DNA from: Verrucomicrobiota bacterium
GTDB taxonomy: Bacteria; Verrucomicrobiota; Verrucomicrobiia; Opitutales; Opitutaceae
Length of the DNA stretch: 5,372 bases
Reading direction: 5' to 3'
Assembly (NCBI GenBank): GCA_023447015.1
Contig: JAEXPG010000566.1
Span: forward strand, 1 to 5,372
Shown piece after piece: positions 1-5,372 of this stretch (the first letter of the stretch is position 1; every line of letters starts with the position of its first letter). Position numbers and translations under genes: made by a program. The notes below the pieces were generated by a model. That model was given only the letters and a program-made list of their open reading frames with translations. It did no database searches and was not told the DNA's origin.

Positions 1-643
1 GACCGTGCAGCACGGCGAGCCCTACGTCGGCAAGTCCATCGGCGTCGCCGTGGGCGACAGCCCGCTCGGGCCGTTCAAGGACGCCCGCGGCACCGCCCTC
101 GTGCGCGACGACACCACCCCGAGCGACAAGCCCTGGAACGACATCGATCCCACGGTTTTCATCGACGACGACGGCACCGCCTACCTCGCCTGGGGCAACC
201 CCTACCTCTACTTCGCCAAGCTCAAGCCGAACATGATCGAGCTCGACGGAGAGATCCGCCGCATCGACCTGCCATTCTACACCGAGGGTCCGTGGCTCCA
301 CAAACGCGGCGCCCTCTACTACCTCACCTACCCCGCCTTCGCGCACCAGGGGAAGTGGGAGAAACTTTGTTACGCCACCGCGCCCACGATCACCGGCCCG
401 TGGACCTACCGCGGCATCCTCACCGACCAGACGAAACGCAGCTACACCATCCATCCCGGCATCACCGAGTTCAAGGGGCGCTCATATCTGTTCTACCACA
501 CCGCCGATCTCGTGCTGAAGGGCAAGGAGGGCGGCCTCGGCCGGCGCAGCGTCGCCGTCGAATACCTCGAATACTACCCCGACGGCACCATGAAACCCGT
601 CGTGCAGACCGCCGCCGGCGTAAGTGTCCCGCCCTGCAAGTAG
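1..643 (+). CDS. GH43 family glycosidase (arabinofuranosidase/xylosidase type), 5' end cut off by window
   Basis: This is the C-terminal 213 residues of a five-bladed beta-propeller glycosidase of family 43; the reading frame is open from base 2 and the true start lies upstream. Numbering from the first visible codon, the block IDPTVF-DDDG (Asp49, bases 146-148) matches the conserved Asp that tunes the catalytic pKa. TEGPWLHK holds the likely general acid Glu95 (bases 284-286), and IHPGITEF carries the conserved His (about 151) near the propeller centre. The catalytic-base Asp, normally near the N-terminus, is outside the window. The protein ends shortly after RSVAVEYLEYYPDGT, a usual end of the catalytic propeller, so no C-terminal binding module is present. 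Known GH43 activities include alpha-L-arabinofuranosidase, beta-xylosidase, endo-arabinanase and galactosidase; the arabinose-active neighbours favour the first, but subfamily and substrate cannot be settled here. Family assignment is firm, specificity is not. Confidence 0.9.
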   Translation, partial: TVQHGEPYVGKSIGVAVGDSPLGPFKDARGTALVRDDTTPSDKPWNDIDPTVFIDDDGTAYLAWGNPYLYFAKLKPNMIELDGEIRRIDLPFYTEGPWLHKRGALYYLTYPAFAHQGKWEKLCYATAPTITGPWTYRGILTDQTKRSYTIHPGITEFKGRSYLFYHTADLVLKGKEGGLGRRSVAVEYLEYYPDGTMKPVVQTAAGVSVPPCK

Positions 644-707
644 CACGCGGCCCAAGCGCCGCCCGTTCCTCCGGCAGATCCCCTCGACATTCCCCTGTCT
701 TCGTCGC
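644..707 (+). other. Short intergenic leader before the GH27-like gene, no Shine-Dalgarno
   Basis: These 64 bases separate the GH43 stop codon from the preferred GTG start of the next gene. I see no hairpin followed by a T-tract, no convincing -35/-10 pair and no AGGAGG-like sequence. The 27 bases just before the GTG (681-707) are 21/27 pyrimidine, like the leaders of the two following genes. The absence of a terminator supports read-through transcription from the GH43 gene. Confidence 0.5.
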
Positions 708-2567
708 GTGAAACCTTCCCCATCCCTTCGCCCCGCGCTCGCCGCCAGCCTCGTGTTCGCGGCCTCCGTCCTCTCGGCTGACACGGTCCCGCTCACCGCC
801 GAACCGTCCGCCGCCACGGCCGCGTCGCCGGCCCCGGCGCCCGCCCACTGGAGCAACGCGCCCACGCCGCCGATGGGCTGGAACAGCTGGGACTACTTCG
901 GCACCACGCTCAACGAGGCCCAGGCGCGCGAGCAGGCCGACGCCATGGCGGCGACGCTCAAGCCCGCCGGCTACGACCTCTTCACCGTCGACATCCAGTG
1001 GTACGAGCCCAACGCCACCGGCCACGACTACAAGGAGGGCGCGCCGCTCGAGATGGACGCCTACGGCCGGCTCCAGCCCGCGGTGAAGAAGTTCCCCTCC
1101 GCGGCGAACGGCGCCGGCTTCAAGCCGCTCGCCGACTACGTCCACGCCAAGGGCCTGCGCTTCGGCATCCACCTCATGCGCGGCATCGCGCGCCAGGCCG
1201 TGCGCAACAACACCGCCATCCTCGGCTCCACCGCCCGCGCCGCCGACATCGCCGACACGACCAGCACGTGCAGCTGGAATCCCGACATGTACGGCGTCGA
1301 CCTGCGCAAGCCCGGCGCCCAGGAATACTACGACTCGCTCTTCGCGCTCTACGCCGCCTGGGGCGTCGACTTCGTGAAGGTGGACGACATCGCCCGCCCC
1401 TACGACGCCGTGCAGCGTCTCGAGATCGAGGCCATCCGCCACGCGATCGACAAGACCGGCCGGCCGATCGTGCTCAGCCTCTCCCCCGGCGACACGCCGC
1501 TCGAGCGCGGCGACCACGTGATGCGCCACGCCAACCTCTGGCGCATCTCCGACGATTTCTGGGACCGCTGGGCGCCGCTGCACGGGATGTTCGGCCGCCT
1601 CGACAAATGGACCCGCCAGCGCGCCGAAGGCGCCTGGCCCGACGCCGACATGCTGCCCTTCGGCCTGCTCGAGTTCGGCCGCCCCACCCGCTTCACGCCG
1701 GACGAGCAGACGACCTGCATGACGCTCTGGTGCATCGCGCGCTCGCCGCTGATCTTCGGTGGCGACCTCACGCGCCTCGATCCGTTCACCCGCCAGCTGC
1801 TCACCAACCCCGAGGTGCTCGCGGTCAACCAGCACAGCGCCAACAACCGCCAGCTCTCCCGCCGCGACGACCTCGTCGTCTGGGTCGCCGACGTCCCCGG
1901 CAGCCGCGACCGCTACGTCGCGCTCTTCAACGCCCAGGACAACTCCTTCCCCTACGACTTCGCCAAGGCCGCCTTCCGCAGCCCCGTCCTCCGCGGCACC
2001 GAGACCGTCGAGCTCGCCGTCCCGCTGGCCGGCACCCGCAAACTCGCCCTCGTTGTGACCGACGGCGGCGACAACATGTTCTGGGACCACGCCGACTGGC
2101 TCGAGCCCGTGCTCGCCGGACCGGCGGGCACCCTCGACCTCGCCACCCAGCCATGGAACTACGCGAGGAGCGGCAACGGCGACGTCCGCCCCGGCCTCGC
2201 CGTCTCCGGCAAACCTCTCCAGATCGACGGCCACCCCGTGCCGGGCTTCGGCGCGCACGCGCCATCGATCATCGAGTTCAACGTGCCGCCGGGCTACGAC
2301 ACCTTCCGCGCGCGGGCCCGACTCTCGCCGACGCGGCCCGAAGGCAAAGGCGGCTCGGTCGAATTCCTCGTCCTCACCGACGCGGCCGCCGACGCCCGAC
2401 CCGACACCGCCACCGTGCGCGTCGCGCTTTCCGACCTCGGCATCACCGGCGAAGCCACCGTCCGCGATCTCTGGAAACGCACCGACCTCGGGACCGTCCG
2501 CGGCGAGGTCACCACCACGCTTCCGCTCCACGGGGCCGCACTCTACCGGGTTTCGCCCCTGCGCTGA
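708..2567 (+). CDS. Secreted GH27-type alpha-galactosidase-like glycosidase with embedded NPCBM-like module
   Basis: A 619-residue retaining glycosidase of the GH27 (melibiase) type. The GTG at 708 is preferred because it opens a textbook Sec signal peptide: Lys/Arg near the start, hydrophobic stretch about 9-22, likely cleavage after VLSA (about residue 24), then an Ala/Pro linker. An in-frame GTG at 624 would overlap the GH43 gene by 20 bases and add 28 basic, non-signal-like residues. The (beta/alpha)8 barrel spans roughly 50-375: PPMGWNSWD at the start, DIQW (95-98) where GH27 enzymes have DD-x-W, VKVDD with nucleophile Asp226, WRISDD with acid/base Asp283, PDADML (311-316) and LWCIARSPLIFGGDL (340-354). 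A beta-sandwich begins at about 381 and resumes at about 569-619 (RDLWKRTDLG, LPLHGAALY). Between the halves lies an NPCBM-like module (about 431-558). Family placement is strong. Substrate is open: alpha-galactoside or beta-L-arabinopyranoside are both plausible, and the altered DIQW pocket argues against assuming a classical alpha-galactosidase. Confidence 0.9.
   Translation: MKPSPSLRPALAASLVFAASVLSADTVPLTAEPSAATAASPAPAPAHWSNAPTPPMGWNSWDYFGTTLNEAQAREQADAMAATLKPAGYDLFTVDIQWYEPNATGHDYKEGAPLEMDAYGRLQPAVKKFPSAANGAGFKPLADYVHAKGLRFGIHLMRGIARQAVRNNTAILGSTARAADIADTTSTCSWNPDMYGVDLRKPGAQEYYDSLFALYAAWGVDFVKVDDIARPYDAVQRLEIEAIRHAIDKTGRPIVLSLSPGDTPLERGDHVMRHANLWRISDDFWDRWAPLHGMFGRLDKWTRQRAEGAWPDADMLPFGLLEFGRPTRFTPDEQTTCMTLWCIARSPLIFGGDLTRLDPFTRQLLTNPEVLAVNQHSANNRQLSRRDDLVVWVADVPGSRDRYVALFNAQDNSFPYDFAKAAFRSPVLRGTETVELAVPLAGTRKLALVVTDGGDNMFWDHADWLEPVLAGPAGTLDLATQPWNYARSGNGDVRPGLAVSGKPLQIDGHPVPGFGAHAPSIIEFNVPPGYDTFRARARLSPTRPEGKGGSVEFLVLTDAAADARPDTATVRVALSDLGITGEATVRDLWKRTDLGTVRGEVTTTLPLHGAALYRVSPLR
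1998..2381 (+). other. NPCBM-like carbohydrate-binding module coding segment, blocks in permuted order
   Basis: This segment encodes residues about 431-558 of the GH27-like protein. It carries hallmarks of the NPCBM family (novel putative carbohydrate-binding module): LALVVTDGGD followed by DHADWLEPVL (447-469), and GKPLQIDGHPVPGFGAHAPS (501-520) followed by a PPGY-TF block and a GSVEFLVLTD strand (549-558). In ordinary NPCBM domains the GFG-HA block comes first and the LVVTD-DHADW block last; here the order is reversed. The module is flanked on both sides by beta-sandwich sequence of the GH27 enzyme. Role: probably sugar binding or structural support beside the active site. Domain identity rests on remembered motifs, and boundaries are approximate. 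Confidence 0.65.
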
Positions 2568-2597
2568 CCGCTCCCTCGTCTTTCACCGCCCCCCCCA
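2568..2597 (+). other. Pyrimidine-rich leader before the GH146-type gene, no Shine-Dalgarno
   Basis: The 30 bases between the GH27-like stop and the ATG at 2598 are 25/30 pyrimidine and include a run of eight C (2589-2596) directly upstream of the start. No purine-rich ribosome-binding sequence, promoter or terminator is visible, so translation probably starts without Shine-Dalgarno pairing and the gene is likely co-transcribed with the one before it. Confidence 0.55.
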
Positions 2598-5042
2598 ATG
2601 CAACCCTCCTTCGTTCGATCCCGGTTCGCCCCCTTCGTCCGCTCGGCCTCGCTCGTCGCCGCCGGGGTGTCCTGTTTCCTCTCCTCCGCCGCCCCAGCGG
2701 CGCTCCCGGCCCCTCGCGCCGACAGTTCCTGCACCGCGCCGACCCAGCCCCTCCCGCTCTCCGCCGTCCGGCTGCTCGACGGCAGCCCCATCGCCGCCGC
2801 CGTGGCCGCGAACCGCACCAACGTGCTCGCGCTCGATCCGGACCGCCTGCTCGCGCCGTTCCGCCGCGAGGCGGGGCTGCCCGCCAAGGCCCAGCCCTAC
2901 GGCAACTGGGAGAGCAGCGGCCTCGACGGCCACACCGCCGGCCACTACCTCTCCGCCCTCGCCCACATGATCGCCGCCGGCGAGGACACCCCCGACGCCC
3001 AGCTGCGCACGCGCCTCTCCTACATGCTCGGCGAGCTGCAGGCCTGCCAGACCGCCTTCGGCGACGGCTATCTCGGCGGCGTGCCCGGCAGCCGCGAGCT
3101 CTGGCGCGCGGTGGCCGGCGGCGATGTCGCCGCGCTCGGCCGGAAGTGGGTTCCTTGGTACAACCTCCACAAGACCTTCGCCGGCCTGCGCGACGCCCAT
3201 CTTGAGGCGGGCGACGCCCGCGCGCGCGAGCTCCTCGTCGCGCTGGGCGACTGGTGCGTGGCGGTCACCGCCCGCCTGACCGACGCCCAGATGCAGCAGA
3301 TGCTCGCCATCGAGCACGGCGGCATGAACGAGTCCCTGGCCGACCTCTTCGCCATCACCGGCGACCGGAAGTACCTCCAGGTCGCGGAGCGCTTCAACCA
3401 CCACGCCGTGCTCGACCCGCTCGTGGCGCATCGCGACGAGCTCACCGGCAAGCACGCCAACACCCAGATCCCGAAGGTCATCGGCCTCGAACGCCTCGCC
3501 GCGCTCACCGGGGACCAGGCGGCCGACTGCGGCGCCCGTTTCTTCTGGGAGGAGGTCACACAGCACCGCTCGGTCGCGTTCGGGGGCAACAGCGTGTCCG
3601 AACACTTCAACGACCCGCGCGATTTCCAGGGCCTGCTCCACCACCGCGAGGGACCGGAGACCTGCAACACCTACAACATGCTCCGGCTGACCGAGCAGCT
3701 GTTCACCAGCGCGCCGTCCGCCGCCTACGCGGACTTCTACGAACGCGCGCTCTACAACCACCTCCTCGCCTCCATCAACCCGCAGCATCCCGGCTACGTC
3801 TACTTCACGCCGATTCGGCCCGCGCACTACCGGGTCTATTCCGAGGTGGAGAACTCCTTCTGGTGCTGCGTCGGCACCGGCATGGAGAACCCGGGGCGCT
3901 ACGGTGCGTTCATCTATGCGCGCGCAAAGGACGGCCTGTACGTGAACCTCTTCGTCGCCTCCGAGCTGAGAGCGTCCGACCTGGGCCTCACCCTGCGCCA
4001 GGAGACGGGCTTCCCCGCGGAGGAGGCCTCGCGGCTGACCCTCCGCCTCTCCGCCCCGCAGACCTTCACGCTGCACCTGCGCGTGCCGGGCTGGGTGGCG
4101 CCCGGCGCGTTCTCCCTCCGGATCAACGGCGAACCGATGCCGGTGGCCGGCGAACCCTGTTCGTACGTGCCGGTGCGGCGCGAGTGGCATGACGGCGACC
4201 GCATCGAGCTCGCCCTGCCAATGCGCACGACCCTCGCGCAGCTGCCGGACGGCTCGCCCTGGTACGCGATCCTCCACGGCCCGATCGTTCTGGCCGCACC
4301 CGCCGGCACCTGGGATATGGCCGGCCTGCGCGCCGACGATTCGCGCATGGCCCATGTTGCCGCCGGCCCCGTGCTGCCGCTCGACCAGGCTCCGGTGCTG
4401 CTGGCCGACGCCGCCACGATCACCTCCAAGGTCGTCGCCGATCCCGCCGCGGGCCCGCTGCACTTCCGCCTGGTCGACATCGTCGAGCCCACGCCCCCGC
4501 AGGGCGTGCCGCTCGTGCCGTTCTTCCAGCTCCACGATTCGCGCTACCAGATGTACTGGGAGCTCACGACCCGCGAGGGACTCGCCGCCCGCAAGGAGCA
4601 GGTCGCCGCCGCCGAACGCGCCCAGGCCGCACGCGAGGCCGCCACGCTCGACCGCGTCTCGCCCGGCGAGCAGCAGCCGGAGGTCGAACACGCCTATCAG
4701 GGCGAAGAGACGGAGAGCGGCCTCCACAACGGCCGCCACTGGCGCCACGGCCGGGTGATCCAGTACACCCTCAACCCGCGCGGCGAAAAGAACGTGGTGC
4801 TCTCGGTCACGTACTCCGGCTCCGACTCCGGCCGGCAGTTCGACATCTTCGCCAACGGCGTTCTCGTCGCGACGCAGGACCTCGTGGCCGAGCGCATCGG
4901 CGAGTTCGTCGACAAACAGTATGCGCTCCCCGCCGCCGCCCTGGAGTCCGCCCCGGACGGCCGCGTCACGGTCCGCTTCGTCGCGAAGAAGGTCCTTGCC
5001 GGCGGGCTCTTCGACGTCCGCCTGCTGCGCAAGACTCCTTGA
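2598..5042 (+). CDS. Secreted GH127/GH146-type beta-L-arabinofuranosidase (zinc-cysteine glycosidase)
   Basis: An 814-residue enzyme of the former DUF1680 group (clan of GH127, GH142 and GH146), best matched to GH146. These enzymes release beta-L-arabinofuranose with a zinc-bound cysteine as nucleophile. The N-terminus has three Arg and a hydrophobic stretch (about 17-37), consistent with a Sec signal; the ATG at 2598 sits 30 bases after the previous stop. The (alpha/alpha) barrel runs roughly 50-440, with LPAKAQPYGNWE (94-105), WYNLHKTFAGL (187-197) and EHGGMNE (239-245). Catalytic site: GPETC with Glu354 and Cys356, plus FWCCVGTGMEN with Cys423 and Cys424, equal to the Glu-Cys-Cys-Cys zinc set of the family. 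By homology Cys423 is the nucleophile, and Glu335 in SVSEHF is the likely acid/base. Beta-sandwich domains follow (about 445-570 and on), then a helical linker (about 655-685) and a C-terminal DUF6805-like beta-sandwich (about 686-812, DRVSPGEQQPEVEH to GGLFDVRLLRK). All key residues are intact. Family is firm; exact substrate is inferred. Confidence 0.93.
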   Translation: MQPSFVRSRFAPFVRSASLVAAGVSCFLSSAAPAALPAPRADSSCTAPTQPLPLSAVRLLDGSPIAAAVAANRTNVLALDPDRLLAPFRREAGLPAKAQPYGNWESSGLDGHTAGHYLSALAHMIAAGEDTPDAQLRTRLSYMLGELQACQTAFGDGYLGGVPGSRELWRAVAGGDVAALGRKWVPWYNLHKTFAGLRDAHLEAGDARARELLVALGDWCVAVTARLTDAQMQQMLAIEHGGMNESLADLFAITGDRKYLQVAERFNHHAVLDPLVAHRDELTGKHANTQIPKVIGLERLAALTGDQAADCGARFFWEEVTQHRSVAFGGNSVSEHFNDPRDFQGLLHHREGPETCNTYNMLRLTEQLFTSAPSAAYADFYERALYNHLLASINPQHPGYVYFTPIRPAHYRVYSEVENSFWCCVGTGMENPGRYGAFIYARAKDGLYVNLFVASELRASDLGLTLRQETGFPAEEASRLTLRLSAPQTFTLHLRVPGWVAPGAFSLRINGEPMPVAGEPCSYVPVRREWHDGDRIELALPMRTTLAQLPDGSPWYAILHGPIVLAAPAGTWDMAGLRADDSRMAHVAAGPVLPLDQAPVLLADAATITSKVVADPAAGPLHFRLVDIVEPTPPQGVPLVPFFQLHDSRYQMYWELTTREGLAARKEQVAAAERAQAAREAATLDRVSPGEQQPEVEHAYQGEETESGLHNGRHWRHGRVIQYTLNPRGEKNVVLSVTYSGSDSGRQFDIFANGVLVATQDLVAERIGEFVDKQYALPAAALESAPDGRVTVRFVAKKVLAGGLFDVRLLRKTP

Positions 5043-5088
5043 TCTTCCGATAAACCCCGCCGCACCCCGCCCGTCTCCGCCCCTTGCC
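5043..5088 (+). other. Pyrimidine-rich leader before the GH51 gene, no Shine-Dalgarno
   Basis: The 46 bases between the GH146-type stop and the ATG at 5089 are 34/46 pyrimidine, with the last 20 or so almost free of A. There is no purine-rich ribosome-binding sequence and no hairpin plus T-tract. A short AT-richer patch (GATAAA around 5048-5053) is too small and isolated to be called a promoter. Read-through from the upstream gene is the simplest reading. Confidence 0.5.
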
Positions 5089-5372
5089 ATGAACACCCGC
5101 TCGCTCGCCTCCTCGCTTCTGCTCCTCGCGCTGCCGCTTGGCCTCTTCGCCGGCACGGCCACGATCAAGATCGACCTCGACCGCACCATCGACGCCGTCG
5201 ACCCGCGCATCTACGGCATGTTCATGGAGCCGATCGGTTTCAACCGGCCCGAGCTCAAGTTCAATACCCTCTACGGCCCGCTCTACGACCCCAAGTCCCC
5301 GCTGGCCGACAAGAACGGTTTCCGCACCGACATGCTTGAGGCCGCCCGCGAGCTCCAGCTCACCCAGATGCG
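5089..5372 (+). CDS. Secreted GH51-type alpha-L-arabinofuranosidase, N-terminal 94 codons only
   Basis: The gene runs off the window end. The first 22 or so residues (MNTRSLASS, then a Leu-rich stretch LLLLALPLGLFAG) form a Sec signal peptide, which makes ATG 5089 the natural start. The mature part opens with TATIKIDLDRTID-VDPRIYGMFMEPIG, the first strand and loop of GH51 alpha-L-arabinofuranosidases, where many members read IDPR-YG-F-EH-G. It continues to the LADKNGFRTDMLEAARELQLTQM segment that normally leads straight into the WPGGNF motif, which is just outside the window. The His commonly found after the conserved Glu is Pro here. Catalytic glutamates lie downstream and cannot be checked, so activity is inferred from family only. 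The role would be removal of terminal alpha-L-arabinofuranose from arabinan, arabinoxylan or arabinogalactan, complementing the beta-specific enzyme encoded upstream. Confidence 0.85.
   Translation, partial: MNTRSLASSLLLLALPLGLFAGTATIKIDLDRTIDAVDPRIYGMFMEPIGFNRPELKFNTLYGPLYDPKSPLADKNGFRTDMLEAARELQLTQM

Noticed and set aside
471..2531. Long antisense open frame of 686 codons opposite the GH43 and GH27-like genes
   Set aside because: Its translation is a low-complexity Gly/Ala/Val/Arg/Glu mix without domain motifs. It mirrors codon positions of real, motif-rich genes in very GC-rich DNA, where stops are rare on the opposite strand.
2589..2596. Run of eight C as a possible frameshift or phase-variation tract
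   Set aside because: It lies between genes, before the ATG, so slippage would not alter a reading frame. It could at most modulate initiation, and nothing else in the sequence supports phase variation.
2613..2688. Possible lipoprotein signal in the GH146-type enzyme (Cys26 in AGVSC)
   Set aside because: The residues before the Cys (Gly, Val, Ser) do not fit the usual lipobox with Leu or similar at -3, and a more ordinary Ala-rich cleavage region follows, so a Sec signal is more likely.
998..3205. Plus-strand open frame of 735 codons in another frame, bridging two genes
   Set aside because: The product is mostly Arg, Pro, Ala and His, typical of an out-of-frame reading of GC-rich coding DNA, and it runs through the boundary between two well-supported genes.
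5043..5060. AT-richer patch GATAAA as a -10 promoter element
   Set aside because: It is a single short match with no -35 partner, in a 46-base gap between genes that appear co-transcribed.
2583..5210. Antisense open frame of 875 codons opposite the GH146-type gene
   Set aside because: Same composition artefact: no recognisable domain, no signal peptide or conserved motif, and it fully overlaps a gene with intact catalytic residues.

Overview
The window is a slice of a carbohydrate-degradation gene cluster from a GC-rich bacterium. Four same-strand genes are packed head to tail with 30 to 64 bases between them. All four encode glycoside hydrolases, and at least three are tied by family to arabinose- or galactose-containing plant polysaccharides. 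In order: the 3' two-thirds or so of a family 43 enzyme (1-643), a complete secreted GH27-type alpha-galactosidase-like enzyme (708-2567), a complete secreted GH127/GH146-type beta-L-arabinofuranosidase (2598-5042), and the first 94 codons of a secreted GH51-type alpha-L-arabinofuranosidase (5089 to the end).

Organism: base composition is very high in G+C (about 70% by eye, third codon positions nearly all C or G). None of the three visible starts has a Shine-Dalgarno sequence; each lies behind a pyrimidine-rich leader, and one is GTG. Dense runs of secreted glycosidases with this style of start fit the Verrucomicrobiota, in particular Opitutaceae-like bacteria. This is an inference from style, not a proven assignment.

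How the genes may work together: GH51 and many GH43 enzymes remove alpha-L-arabinofuranose side chains or cut arabinan/xylan linkages, GH127/GH146 removes beta-L-arabinofuranose, and the GH27-like enzyme would remove alpha-galactose or the stereochemically similar beta-L-arabinopyranose. The three visible N-termini all look like export signals, so the set probably acts outside the cytoplasm on arabinan, arabinogalactan or arabinose-decorated pectin or glycoprotein. No transporter, regulator, tRNA, mobile element or CRISPR is visible. There is no clear promoter or terminator between the genes, which suggests a single transcript.

The most interesting point is inside the GH27-like protein. A carbohydrate-binding NPCBM-like module appears to be inserted within the C-terminal beta-sandwich, and its sequence blocks are in circularly permuted order. 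The same protein has lost the second Asp of the sugar-binding DD-x-W motif, so its substrate may not be a simple alpha-galactoside.
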